Source: Hofstenia miamia
Lineage: Eukaryota > Xenacoelomorpha > Acoela
Length of the DNA: 64,000 nucleotides
Assembly: GCA_004352715.1 (NCBI GenBank)
Contig: SCFE01000084.1
Span: 704,169-768,168, forward strand
Direction: 5' to 3'
In this document: positions 1 to 10,710 of the stretch, piece after piece
Layout: the number at the start of each line of letters is the position of its first letter
Numbering within the stretch: position 1 is the first letter of the stretch
The notes under the pieces: generated by a model
Told to the model about the DNA's origin: nothing
The model's input: only the letters and a program-made list of their open reading frames with translations
Databases searched by the model: none
Translations under genes and position numbers: made by a program

Positions 1-650
1 TGGTAATTTCAAATCTCAATCCAATCCGACCCGACCCTACTACAATTTATGTAACAGTTAAGGATTCAATGCCTGATGACTAACGTTGCATACTGTAATT
101 ATATTGAAAATAGCGTGACCACAGATTTTCGTTCCCATTTTCATACCATGGTCAATTTTTCATTACCTTTCCATATTTGTAAGATTTGCTCTCGTACATT
201 TATTTCTGGACGCTTAACAAAATTAATTATGATTAAATTAATCATTAGTAAGCACATTGAATACTCGATTGAGAAATAACAAGCATATTTTAGCTTGGCC
301 AATATAGTAAAATTGCAAATATAATAAAAAACAAATGCAAATGTCAGTTCAAATTGGTCAGACACAGTTGTTGATTTTTGGTCACGTACTCGCAGAACTC
401 TAATTGACAAGATATATTTTGTATCTTAAGAGATTTTGTGTTAGAGGAATCGCTTAGAATTTGGAATTCTGAGCATCTTCTTATAGTGGATATCTTACGA
501 ATACATTTATATTATGTTGGGATATAGCTTAAAATATATATTGGACAATTCCAGTATGTTCATGTCAAATGAAAAATAAGTACGCGTGCGTCAAAACATT
601 CGAACGTGCCTCATTTACTGCTTGCTCCATAAATCCTGCCTATTACTATG
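1..650. other. AT-rich intergenic, no gene seen
   Basis: I see no supported gene. The first 45 bases include a short GC-richer stretch (ccgacccgaccc) that could be the edge of a DNA transposon end continuing to the left of the window. The open frames here are short and show no domain pattern. Confidence 0.5.
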
Positions 651-651
651 C

Positions 652-688
<37 letters not shown>

Positions 689-702
689 CTTATATATATA
701 TA
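651..702. repeat. (AT)n microsatellite
   Basis: This is an almost pure run of TA dinucleotides with one small interruption (ctta). Similar runs border several assembly gaps in the window. Confidence 0.9.
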
Positions 703-719
703 AATGTTGCTCATGAATT

Positions 720-1390
720 TCATCATGCATTGCTCATATGGGGAAGTTTTTGAAAATATATTTTAGGAAATCTGTTAAATTTGTTGAAGAACTTGAAAAC
801 ATGTGTTAAATTGAATAAAATTGTCATATCATCATTACAATTTTCCATGGAGACATGCATTTCTTCATCACCATTGCTAAATATAGTTTGAAGCTTATAG
901 ACGAGCTCAAGAACGAAGTTTTTGGAATCTATCAACAACACCGCTGTGTTTCACTGTCTTGACATTTTTTACATCTGTAACTATCATTTTAATGCTGTCA
1001 TACCGGTTGAATTCGTTAATTACATCATACAAGGTGTTAAAAATCTATTTGGATTGACCATCATTGAAACACAAAATATCCAATAGAATTTCTTCTGTTT
1101 CATTTTTGAAAGAACTACTTGATATTCCTTTGTTGTAAATTTTTTTGCCATCGAAATTAACAGAATAATGATTAAATTTTCGTCGATTCTTTAAATCTTC
1201 TCTTACTTTTACAGCTTCTTTGAACGTTGATTTATAAATTCCAAATTGATTTGGGGTAGGAATGATATCCGTTCACCAGAAATTTTGCACTTTTATTGCT
1301 TGATAAATCACTAGCAGTAATAATTTTTTTTCGATTGTTGTTGTAATTGGGATATTTTCAACCGTATACCCTTTGTCGTGTAAGTCTTCA
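720..1390 (-). pseudogene. Decayed transposase-like ORF
   Basis: Read on the minus strand, about 650 bases give coding-like sequence broken by at least two frameshifts and stops. Readable pieces in order are ITASDLSSNKSAKFLVNG (about 1330-1280), YKSTFKEAVKVREDLKNRR (about 1240-1180), FDGKKIYNKG, NETEEILLDILCFNDGQSK followed by a stop, and DSIKMIVTDVKNVKTVKHSG (about 1005-945). A shifted frame then continues at 941-723. The order DGK..., a hydrophobic strand, then a block of the form 'I..M..D...NT....G' resembles the core of a mobile ORF family I know from invertebrate genomes, which often reads FDTTxSNTG at this place. That match is from memory and is uncertain. No terminal repeats were found. 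Confidence 0.4.
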
Positions 1391-1620
1391 GTATCATATT
1401 TTCTTGCGTATTCCTTTTGTCACATAAGTCAGTATTATTTCTTCTTGCATTCCTTATCATCACATAAATGAGTGATTTTTCTTTATAATGTTTTCTTTTA
1501 CCATAATATAGTCAATATGACCTTTGTTTTCCATTTGTAAGAAAGTCTTCACCAAACAACACAATTACCTCCAATTTCATAATATCAATTACATTTGACA
1601 GCTTATCTACACCTTTTACC
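1391..1620. other. Low-complexity intergenic, possible relic continuation
   Basis: The repeated phrases tattc/gcattcctt/tcacataa(g/a)tcagt give a weak tandem look (about 1385-1480). No frame could be followed. It may be the 5' part of the neighbouring minus-strand relic. Confidence 0.3.
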
Positions 1621-1765
1621 GATGAATTTCGGACTATGTGCCAATGAATTTCGGAAATGCGCCAATGAATTTCGGAAATGTGACAGTGAATTTCGGAAAT
1701 GTGACATTGAATTTCGGACAAGTTACCAATGAAATTCGGACAACATGCCAATGAATTTCGGACAT
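1621..1765. repeat. 21-22 bp minisatellite, seven units
   Basis: The core 'atgaatttcgga' recurs at 1622, 1644, 1665, 1686, 1707, 1729 and 1751, a spacing of 21 or 22 bases. The units differ at a few positions (atgcgcc, atgtgac, caagtta, caacatg). The 21-base units keep frame, so the minus strand of 1512-1925 reads as a repeat peptide of the type SEIHCHI/SEIHWRI/SEIHWHI. I take that peptide to be a by-product of the repeat, not a real protein. Confidence 0.9.
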
Positions 1766-2043
1766 TTTTTATTACTGTATTAAGGTCATTCTTGATCTCG
1801 TTATTTCTTATTGTATACATGTTGAATGCATAGTACTTACTAAGTATCTCATTTTTTGTTACAGACTGTAGTAAATGGCATGATCTCAGCATTACTTTTA
1901 ATTTATATGACAGACTGATTTTCACAAACCATTCATAGACCTCATGACAAAACTGGCTGAATATCCTCCCCCTTTATTTAGAAGAGATTTTATAGCCTAA
2001 TCATAAGAATACCCTTCCATGTTACCCACAATCTTTGATATTA

Positions 2044-2184
2044 NNNNNNNNNNNNNNNNNNNNNNNNNNNNNNNNNNNNNNNNNNNNNNNNNNNNNNNNN
2101 NNNNNNNNNNNNNNNNNNNNNNNNNNNNNNNNNNNNNNNNNNNNNNNNNNNNNNNNNNNNNNNNNNNNNNNNNNNNNNNNNNNN
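2044..2184. other. Assembly gap (141 N)
   Basis: This is a run of N whose right edge is a TA microsatellite (2185-2212). The gap probably reflects failure to assemble through the microsatellite. Confidence 0.95.
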
Positions 2185-2212
2185 TAAACATATATATATA
2201 TATATATATTTA

Positions 2213-2664
2213 CAATGGCTTTAAAATAGAAGCAGCTCTAGAAAAATTTGTTCCATATTAAGATATTTCTTTTTCATATATTATGTTAATATTGATCGGG
2301 AGGAAACTGCTGTAGGTATTTTTGGTAAATCTATCTTTATGCACTATTGAAAAAGCTCAAATATAATGGAAATATCAGCACGTGCGCTTAATTTCAATTG
2401 ATTAAATCAATTTTCTTTGAACTACAACGATGGATCAGTGGCTGGTGAAATATTGCTAGACTACACATGCAATTTCTTTTGGAGTCCACCACATTATGAG
2501 GGTCATCAAAATCAATACCTGAAAGTAATAAATCATGTTGCAATATTCAGATCTTATATAATAAGTAAGACTCCTGTGTATCAGTTATGTAATAAATAAA
2601 TTTAGTACTCTGTCTCGTTTATATATTCTGAGCAAATAGCATTTAAAATATGTCCCATCAATAT
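2213..2664. other. Intergenic, no gene seen
   Basis: An open frame at 2417-2599 (+) codes for 60 residues with no recognisable domain. It lies just before a mariner-type end sequence and might be a scrap of transposase, but I could not match it to a transposase motif. Confidence 0.35.
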
Positions 2665-2680
2665 GGACCACCCTGTATAT
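2665..2680. mobile_element. Mariner-type terminal sequence, solo end
   Basis: The sequence ggaccaccctgtatat matches the general form of mariner ends (reverse complement TACAGGGTGGTCC, next to a TA). No partner end was found to the left within 400 bases, so this is a solo end or the edge of a fragment. Confidence 0.4.
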
Positions 2681-2900
2681 ATGTATGTGTGTGTTGAATA
2701 ATTAATTATTTCTTTCATTGTCGCCAACTTTAAGATTTACCGTTGGGTAAGCACGTAGATTAATACACTTACTTAATTTCACAATTGGTATGCATGTTGC
2801 ATTCCAATTACGCCCATTTGTACCACGTAGCGTGAATATTGTATTTAAATTAAACGTTCCGCTAGAGGTACCAAAGATTTACTGCTAAAGAGACATTACA

Positions 2901-4553
2901 ATGGAGGATATCGAGGAAATACTACGCAAGGCAGAGTTTGGAGTATGGAATATCAAAATGTTATTAGCAATATTATTTATTATTCTAAATTGCCACATTG
3001 CCTATGCCTTTTCCGCAATTGTCTACGGTAAGGTGAATTATAATTGTATTCTAAATACTAGAGAAAAGCTAAAAAATGAAACGTTCACATTTTCGAATGA
3101 TAGTTGTTTTTATTCATATAGTAATGCCTCCGATGAACATAAATGTTCATCATTCAGGTTTTTACATGGTGCAGACTTTGATTCCTCTTGGAGAAGTGAG
3201 TACTCACTAGTATGTGGTCGAGAAAATTATCTTAATTATGATATTGCTGCTATGGTGTTAGGCAATCTGTTGTCAACATGTTTTGGCAATTTTGTAATAG
3301 ATGTTATAGGGAGAAAGTCGTCTGTTATAGTTTGCAATGTCATTTGCATAGTGGTTTCCTTGATATATTTACTTCCATTCCCAATTTCTGTTAAGCTATT
3401 TGCGAGAATGATTGATGCCATGTCACTAAGAACCTGTTATTATGCTGCATTTGTCTTGATGTCAGAAAGTTTGAGAATGATTGATGCCATGTCACTAAGA
3501 ACCTGCTATTATGCTGCATTTGTCTTGATGTCAGAAAGTTTAATAAACAAACACAGAGTATTCTTTGCAAGTTTTTCTGAATCAATATTTGGTGCAGGCA
3601 TTTCAGTTTCAGCTGTGGTTTCTTACATTTTTCCCAACTGGAAGATGTATATTGCTCTGCGCCATCTAACGGCTTCTATTCTTTGTTGTTTATTATCAAT
3701 ATTGGTTCTTGATGAATCACCCAAGTGGCTTTTTCACACAAAAAGGAGAAAAAAGTTTAATGTTCTCATACAAAAAATATACTCAGAAAATGGAAAACAG
3801 TTGTCCGAAGACATTCAAATGGGTCTTCAGCATTTGTGCAAAACACCCAAAAAACCGAAATCATTTCAAGATATATTGTTTTCAGTAAGTTTTTGGAATC
3901 TTTACAAATCGAAGAAAACCGCTCTTCGAATGGTATGCTTACATTTTATTTGGTTTACAAACTTCTTTACACTATATGGTCTTATGTTTGGTCCGGAACT
4001 ATTCAACCTAAATACCCATATGTTTTTCTTTATTTGCGGACTTATGTATACACCGGCCGCAATTATTCAGTATTTCCTATCAAACAAACTTGGTCGCAAG
4101 CCTGCAAATATATTGTGTGAGTTATTTACTGCTTTGGGCTTTGTTATTGTGGCATTGTTACCTAGTGCGAAATCCTACAAAGTCCTTAAGTGTATTATTC
4201 TAGTAGTGGTTCTAATTTTTCATAGCACTTTGTTTTTCAATGTAATAATATGGACCTGTGAATTAATGCCTACGAGCATGCGTTCTACTGGGATCGGCAT
4301 TTCTACCTTTGTTGCAATGCTCTTTGTTATTCCAATTAGGTTCTTTATCACGTCTTTACAGGAAATCTGGATTCACCTTCCTGTGGTAATGTTCTGTTTC
4401 TCTTTACTAATTGCCATTTTCGCTTCTATGCCTTTACCAGAGATGCGGAACCAACGTCTTCCTGACAATCTGGAGGAATATACAGCTCTGGGAAGTAGTG
4501 TCTACCACAAATTGAAACTAAGACAAGTCACTTCAACAAGTCCTGATAGTTAG
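2901..4553 (+). CDS. SLC22-type organic cation/anion transporter (MFS)
   Basis: This is a 550-residue major facilitator of the SLC22 (organic cation transporter-like) family, expected in the plasma membrane moving small organic ions. TM1 is about residues 19-41. A large extracellular loop (42-112) carries four cysteines (49, 69, 82, 105) and three N-glycosylation sequons (N59, N66, N75). The loop 2-3 motif is DVIGRKS (134-140). DESPKW (271-276) follows TM6 and is a hallmark of the family. NKLGRKP (395-401) is the second-half copy of the loop motif. ELMPTSMRSTGIG (454-466) precedes TM11, and LPEMRNQRLPDNLEE (512-526) follows TM12. The start has a good context (ACAATGG) and the frame is open from the start codon to the stop with no intron, which could mean a single-exon gene or a retrocopy. 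Oddity: residues 169-191 are repeated exactly as 192-214, duplicating TM4. A TATA-like stretch lies at about 2838-2855. I saw no clear AATAAA just downstream. Confidence 0.92.
   Translation: MEDIEEILRKAEFGVWNIKMLLAILFIILNCHIAYAFSAIVYGKVNYNCILNTREKLKNETFTFSNDSCFYSYSNASDEHKCSSFRFLHGADFDSSWRSEYSLVCGRENYLNYDIAAMVLGNLLSTCFGNFVIDVIGRKSSVIVCNVICIVVSLIYLLPFPISVKLFARMIDAMSLRTCYYAAFVLMSESLRMIDAMSLRTCYYAAFVLMSESLINKHRVFFASFSESIFGAGISVSAVVSYIFPNWKMYIALRHLTASILCCLLSILVLDESPKWLFHTKRRKKFNVLIQKIYSENGKQLSEDIQMGLQHLCKTPKKPKSFQDILFSVSFWNLYKSKKTALRMVCLHFIWFTNFFTLYGLMFGPELFNLNTHMFFFICGLMYTPAAIIQYFLSNKLGRKPANILCELFTALGFVIVALLPSAKSYKVLKCIILVVVLIFHSTLFFNVIIWTCELMPTSMRSTGIGISTFVAMLFVIPIRFFITSLQEIWIHLPVVMFCFSLLIAIFASMPLPEMRNQRLPDNLEEYTALGSSVYHKLKLRQVTSTSPDS
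3404..3541 (+). repeat. 69-bp tandem duplication inside the transporter gene
   Basis: Bases 3404-3472 are repeated as 3473-3541 with one difference (tgttat versus tgctat, synonymous). The unit is 23 codons and the frame is kept. It covers the arginine of TM4 and the segment up to 'SES' at its end, where family members have a single copy (typically an arginine-started helix ending in a SE-hydrophobic motif). Confidence 0.95.
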
Positions 4554-4930
4554 CATAGATGCGGTCAGTGTTTGTTAAAATACGAAGTAAAATATAATTT
4601 CAATAATGATTCTTCAAAATTATTTTCAGCCCCTAGTTTAAGTTCCACTTGCCCAACAGCTGTTGAAGATTTCGATTTACAAGACTAACAACTATTTATT
4701 TTTAAACAGGTCAGAAGTAAAACAGAATTTTCTAGTTAGACTAAAAATTCTGTTCACTGAAATTATAAAATACTTTTTTATAGGTCTGGGGTTGGGGTAC
4801 ATTTATTATTTGTTTCAAGTTGAGACCGTTACATAACCAATTAGTTTTAACCCTCAGCCACCCAGAAATATTTTACAATTTGTCATGAAGTCTATAGAAA
4901 ACGTTAGACGCTCATAACTAATAGTAAAAA
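4554..4930. other. 3' flank of the transporter, no gene seen
   Basis: AT-rich sequence with no long open frame. It includes ttattttcagcccctag (about 4621-4637), which resembles a splice acceptor. No exon can be supported downstream of it. Confidence 0.4.
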
Positions 4931-5119
4931 TTTCTCAGATCTGAAAACTGCACTGGACAGNNNNNNNNNNNNNNNNNNNNNNNNNNNNNNNNNNNNNNNN
5001 NNNNNNNNNNNNNNNNNNNNNNNNNNNNNNNNNNNNNNNNNNNNNNNNNNNNNNNNNNNNNNNNNNNNNNNNNNNNNNNNNNNNNNNNNTTTCTCAGATC
5101 TGAAAACTGCACTGGACAG
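4931..5119. repeat. 30-bp direct repeat flanking a gap
   Basis: The 30 bases at 4931-4960 (tttctcagatctgaaaactg... ) are repeated exactly at 5090-5119. The N run 4961-5089 lies between them. This is probably an assembly overlap at a gap edge or a local tandem repeat. Confidence 0.9.
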
Positions 5120-6689
5120 AAAATAATCTCATTTTTCCTGGACGGGGCTTTGCCTGAACTAAATACAGAAAACGCAACGGGGAAGGACTTACCTATAGCT
5201 GTATCAAAATACAAGGAATACCAAATTTCCTTTTTGACTTGAATGATATGGACCAAACTGATTCGTATTAATTGCAAATAATCGTTTGGTATTTATTGTT
5301 GCTACTTTTCAAATGCATTGTGTCATACTATGTTTATTATCAATTGATTTGAACATTGAATTTAAGCTTGTGTTTACAACAGTTATGGCATGCCCCACTA
5401 ACAGGCATTTTGATAAATTGTTTTTTTTGCAAAGGAAGATATATAAATATATATATATATATATTTCAAATTTGTGCGGAGTAAAGAAGGTAGCAAGACC
5501 TTGCAAGCTAGTTTTTTTCAGTTTCCTTATGAATTTCCTCATTTAATGCCAGAACAGCGTTATTTCCTGAAGAGAAATTTACTATCTAGAATATGCCAAA
5601 TGGACATTAGGGTCGCCTAAAAATTAACTAGATATAAGATTACGAACAAAATATAATGAGAAAAATTGAACATTTTACTGAGAAGAAAAAGGTGGGTACA
5701 TTCAGAGACCACACCTGGTAATTGGATAATATGAATAGCTTCATTATTGGTCTCAATACCTACATACATTACCAAATTGGAAGAGAAGCGATGTGTGGTA
5801 GGAAGCGCTTATGTATTGACATGTATGTCAAACATATGTTAGCATAATGCAATTGCAGCACAATTCAATTAACAATGCTGATGCACAATTTAATCAATAT
5901 ACTATCTAAATTATCAAATCAAATTCACAGTGTAGCTCTTGTGGTCCTTCATCAAGCACAATAAAGATATGATGGACAACACAGCATCAGGATTTTTGCA
6001 ATATCAATAACAAATTATTTGAAAAATAGTGTTTTTTAAAGAAATTTGAGAAAGTTTATAATGTGATTTATGATTTATTTTACACAAATTCTATATTTCC
6101 TCGGCATCTCTGGTGATCCCACTTTGTGGGTCTGCACGATCCATTTAATAATAGAAGTATTGCTCTTAAGTAAAATGACAGTTTTAGGCAAACTTAATAG
6201 TGACTAACACGTAGCTGTCATTTGGACTTTATTTATACTTCTACCAATATATTTATGGTATATTTCTCTAAGCATGCCTAATACAATATTGGGATCAGTC
6301 GGGGCTCCTTGGGATTTACAGTTCTTAATAGTAAATGGGACTAAGTATTTCAGTGCGCAAAAACCAACACCGAACTGCTGTTTTCTAATTTTAGGCAAAA
6401 TAGGTGTTTTGGGACATCATCGGACCGTGATATTTAATGAGACAGGTAAGGGAATTGGATGAATAAAATTCGGGAAGGGGACACATAATTCTATGGGTCG
6501 AACTGTGAAAATACTGAATTTCATAACATTTAATTAATTAATCTAGGAAAACCCAAATGGAAGAACTATTAAAAAACAAGACAATAATTGATAATTCAAT
6601 TCTATTGTGTCAATTATTGTATTGTTGCAATAAAACGTAGTAAATATTCACTGCAAGGCATAGTACAATACTTGGCAATTAATATTTTC
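5120..6689. other. Intergenic, no gene seen
   Basis: About 1.6 kb of AT-rich sequence with a short TA run (5442-5464). Overlapping short frames at 6204-6462 on both strands lie in slightly more GC-rich sequence but show no known domain. Confidence 0.4.
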
Positions 6690-7776
6690 GTTTATTGTTG
6701 CGGGAAACTATAACAATAATTTTATGTTTGATGTTTTTCTGGAACGGTAATAATGCATATAATATTCGGCAACCCTGGCGTTTTTGTCCCCAATTTTATA
6801 TGAAAAATGGAAGTAGTACAGTGTATAAACAAAAACCGGTGTTACTAGAACAAAAATATAGCGCTACAAAAGCTACCAAAGGTCTTTGTTTTTGTTTAAA
6901 ATGACCAATTGGTTGGCATGACAGTAACCAAGCGAAGCGCGTTTCTTTAATATTACTTGGCTGGATGTCGAGCCAAGTCTTTCACTGGCTTGCTGGAGCT
7001 TGGGATACAAAAATAGCGTCGTGCAAGTTTGGACAGATTAAGAAATTCCAACATATTACTGAACCACCATTTCATTACATCACCTTCTCTTGCTACCAAG
7101 GGTGAGTTCGTATATCTCTTCCATTATGTGTCACTATCAGCATTATCATCTAATTGCTCTTGTCTTCTTGCAGCCAGCTTATTGTCAATATCACTTATTA
7201 ATCCACCGGTACGCATCTTTTTTGGGGGTGGTGCTGCGCTTGTGCTTGCACTTTCTTCAGAGTTGGCAGTACCTTCGTCTTCAATGAGCCAATCCAGCTG
7301 TTGCTTGACAGCATCAGTGATCATTCTACTCTTTCTTTCGTCAAACAATGCCAATTTTTAACAGGGACTAAAGCGTAGGCAATATATCAAGCCCCTTGAT
7401 AACCGCAGCTTTAAATGTCGCCAAACTTCGCTTTACTGTTTGATTAGTAACAGTGAGGCTGTTGTAAACCGGCCAAGCATTCGATATGTTTCCATTTGTT
7501 TCAGCAGACAAGTAGGTAGTTGCTTCTTCGATAGGCTTGAGAAATTCAATCATATCATCAATTATTTCCCACTCTAACTGTGATAGGCGTCAGGCAGGAG
7601 CTTCCTTTGCACTTTCTTCCGAGGTACTAATAAGAGCTATTGAAACATATGTCCGGAGCTCCTTCACAACCCTTATCAACCTCAAGAAGGATCCCCATCT
7701 TTCATCAATATCTTGCGGTAGCTGTTTTGATTTTTTCCCGTCGTCTTTCATCAGTCCTTTCAATATTCGACTGCTG
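6690..7776 (-). mobile_element. hAT element copy 1, 3' half, cut by a gap
   Basis: Nearly the same sequence as 18902-20010, in the same orientation. The minus strand encodes the C-terminal part of a hAT transposase. A piece at 7553-7368 reads MIEFLKPIEEATTYLSA, and one at 7354-7124 begins MALFDERKSRMITDAVKQ. This copy has a stop codon where copy 2 reads glutamate (after ...ADSDT), and it carries about 18 extra bases near 6862. The 1000-N gap removes its 5' half. Its left boundary (tttattgttg at 6690) coincides with the boundary of copy 2, so this is the true 3' edge of the shared repeat, although it does not look like a hAT terminal repeat. Confidence 0.85.
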
Positions 7777-8776
7777 NNNNNNNNNNNNNNNNNNNNNNNN
7801 NNNNNNNNNNNNNNNNNNNNNNNNNNNNNNNNNNNNNNNNNNNNNNNNNNNNNNNNNNNNNNNNNNNNNNNNNNNNNNNNNNNNNNNNNNNNNNNNNNNN
7901 NNNNNNNNNNNNNNNNNNNNNNNNNNNNNNNNNNNNNNNNNNNNNNNNNNNNNNNNNNNNNNNNNNNNNNNNNNNNNNNNNNNNNNNNNNNNNNNNNNNN
8001 NNNNNNNNNNNNNNNNNNNNNNNNNNNNNNNNNNNNNNNNNNNNNNNNNNNNNNNNNNNNNNNNNNNNNNNNNNNNNNNNNNNNNNNNNNNNNNNNNNNN
8101 NNNNNNNNNNNNNNNNNNNNNNNNNNNNNNNNNNNNNNNNNNNNNNNNNNNNNNNNNNNNNNNNNNNNNNNNNNNNNNNNNNNNNNNNNNNNNNNNNNNN
8201 NNNNNNNNNNNNNNNNNNNNNNNNNNNNNNNNNNNNNNNNNNNNNNNNNNNNNNNNNNNNNNNNNNNNNNNNNNNNNNNNNNNNNNNNNNNNNNNNNNNN
8301 NNNNNNNNNNNNNNNNNNNNNNNNNNNNNNNNNNNNNNNNNNNNNNNNNNNNNNNNNNNNNNNNNNNNNNNNNNNNNNNNNNNNNNNNNNNNNNNNNNNN
8401 NNNNNNNNNNNNNNNNNNNNNNNNNNNNNNNNNNNNNNNNNNNNNNNNNNNNNNNNNNNNNNNNNNNNNNNNNNNNNNNNNNNNNNNNNNNNNNNNNNNN
8501 NNNNNNNNNNNNNNNNNNNNNNNNNNNNNNNNNNNNNNNNNNNNNNNNNNNNNNNNNNNNNNNNNNNNNNNNNNNNNNNNNNNNNNNNNNNNNNNNNNNN
8601 NNNNNNNNNNNNNNNNNNNNNNNNNNNNNNNNNNNNNNNNNNNNNNNNNNNNNNNNNNNNNNNNNNNNNNNNNNNNNNNNNNNNNNNNNNNNNNNNNNNN
8701 NNNNNNNNNNNNNNNNNNNNNNNNNNNNNNNNNNNNNNNNNNNNNNNNNNNNNNNNNNNNNNNNNNNNNNNNNNNN
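7777..8776. other. Assembly gap (exactly 1000 N)
   Basis: The round length suggests a scaffold gap of nominal size. It cuts hAT copy 1 on the left and ends in a TA microsatellite on the right. Confidence 0.95.
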
Positions 8777-8792
8777 ATATATATATATAGTT

Positions 8793-10484
8793 GCTTCAGT
8801 GTTATTTCTGATCTGCTACAATTGCATGCATATCTACTGCTCTTGATCTCTCCAGGTACTTTATTATCTTGCTAGGCACTTCTTCAAAATAAAGAGCTTA
8901 GAGCAGCATCCGTCAACAGGTCTTACTTGGATTGACTTGTACAAGTTTACAAAAGACTTTTAATAGAATAAATCAAATTTCACATATGATAGAATTATTA
9001 TTAAAATGCTTATTAATTTCAAGATCACGACCTTAAGTTTAACATTTCTGAAATTCAGTTGAAGGATGGAATTGAAAAAGTCAATGACAATTTTCCTTAA
9101 TACAATGAAAGAATCAAATAATTGTTTTCTTCCCATATTAATCCCACTGATGATCTTCTTTTCATTTAACTAAATGTTGGTTAGCAAAAAAATTTGCTAG
9201 CTAATGCAAATAATCTTGTACTTTCATCTTTGATTTAAATGAACTGAACAAAACTTGCGAGACTTTCTAAGATGGGATTATGTAGTGACACAAAAACACA
9301 AAAATTTTTAGCCAATATACGTTATATTTTAAAGTCATCAATGCAACTTCGGCAAAAATAAATACGTATAATTTAATGTTCACTCTTTAATATCAAATTT
9401 TATTTTTGATATAGTTTGGTGGAAGGCTTAATGATAGACTGCATAGCTTTATATTAAAAATTAAGAATATTTTTTTCGTAAAATTACATTCTCTATCAAT
9501 TATGTACATACTATTCTTGCAGGTTTCCTTAAGTGGGGATGCATAGATACGTTTAAATTAACACTATTCAAATTTTTAGAAATAAAAGTCTCATTGCTGG
9601 TTTTTATTCGTATTCTGATATTCCAAAATTTAATAATTTGAAACGTGTGGAGGTCCTAAGGAAATGCACCACGGAAGGTAATTATGTGAACTAAATTGTT
9701 AACTTGGGGGTGAATANNNNNNNNNNNATATATATATATGCTTCAGTGTTATTTCTGATCTGCTACAATTGCATGCATATCTACTGCTCTTGATCTCTCC
9801 AGGTACTTTATTATCTTGCTAGGCACTTCTTCAAAATAAAGAGCTTAGAGCAGCATCCGTCAACAGGTCTTACTTGGATTGACTTGTACAAGTTTACAAA
9901 AGACTTTTAATAGAATAAATCAAATTTCACATATGATAGAATTATTATTAAAATGCTTATTAATTTCAAGATCACGACCTTAAGTTTAACATTTCTGAAA
10001 TTCAGTTGAAGGATGGAATTGAAAAAGTCAATGACAATTTTCCTTAATACAATGAAAGAATCAAATAATTGTTTTCTTCCCATATTAATCCCACTGATGA
10101 TCTTCTTTTCATTTAACTAAATGTTGGTTAGCAAAAAAATTTGCTAGCTAATGCAAATAATCTTGTACTTTCATCTTTGATTTAAATGAACTGAACAAAA
10201 CTTGCGAGACTTTCTAAGATGGGATTATGTAGTGACACAAAAACACAAAAATTTTTAGCCAATATACGTTATATTTTAAAGTCATCAATGCAACTTCGGC
10301 AAAAATAAATACGTATAATTTAATGTTCACTCTTTAATATCAAATTTTATGTTTGATATAGTTTGGTGGAAGGCTTAATGATAGACTGCATAGCTTTATA
10401 TTAAAAATTAAGAATATTTTTTCGTAAAATTACATTCTCTATCAATTATGTACATACTATTCTTGCAGGTTTCCTTAAGTGGAG
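8793..10484. repeat. 745-bp near-identical direct repeat around an 11-N gap
   Basis: 8793-9538 matches 9740-10484 with only scattered differences (for example tatttttgata versus tatgtttgata). After the match, copy 1 runs on for about 170 bases to ...gggggtgaata just before the gap, while copy 2 passes directly into ...ggaggtgaataact. The two copies look like two alleles, one with an extra segment at about 9539-9706, laid end to end by the assembler. No gene is visible in the unit. Confidence 0.85.
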
Positions 10485-10710
10485 GTGAATAACTAGGCAC
10501 TCGCTTTTACCCGAAAACTAATCATGTTCTGGAAATTATTTGCGGGGCCTTCCACGCAAATGTTGTATTTGTGTATTCGGAAGGCAACGAGCACCAAACT
10601 CTCCTCTATTTGACACTATAATTTACTTCAAAGCATTAATTCACACAATTGCTAACGCTGTTTTGGAGGTTACTTTTTGGACCACTTCTCTAATGTAGTA
10701 TTTAACTAGT
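10485..10710. mobile_element. Remnant related to the small element at 51709
   Basis: Shares patches with 51709-51924 in the same order: a 'cacgc' patch, 'ggaaggcaacgagcac', an 'aaactc' patch, 'cacaattg', then 'ttggaccacttctctaatg' (10677-10696). The right end is recognisable, but the left inverted repeat is lost or too diverged to see. Confidence 0.4.

Noticed and set aside
651-702. TA microsatellite as a possible promoter (TATA) element
   Set aside because: It is a pure dinucleotide repeat like many in the window, with no gene beside it.
1512-1925. 137-residue minus-strand frame containing SEIHW repeats
   Set aside because: The frame is kept open by the minisatellite, and the flanking residues show no domain or start context.
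7029-7361. Plus-strand frames over the hAT copies (also 19186-19557 and 19772-20026)
   Set aside because: They lie opposite the minus-strand transposase and have no motif of their own; they are shadows.
7537-8875. Long apparent frames across runs of N
   Set aside because: The length is created by the 1000-N gap; there is no real coding sequence.
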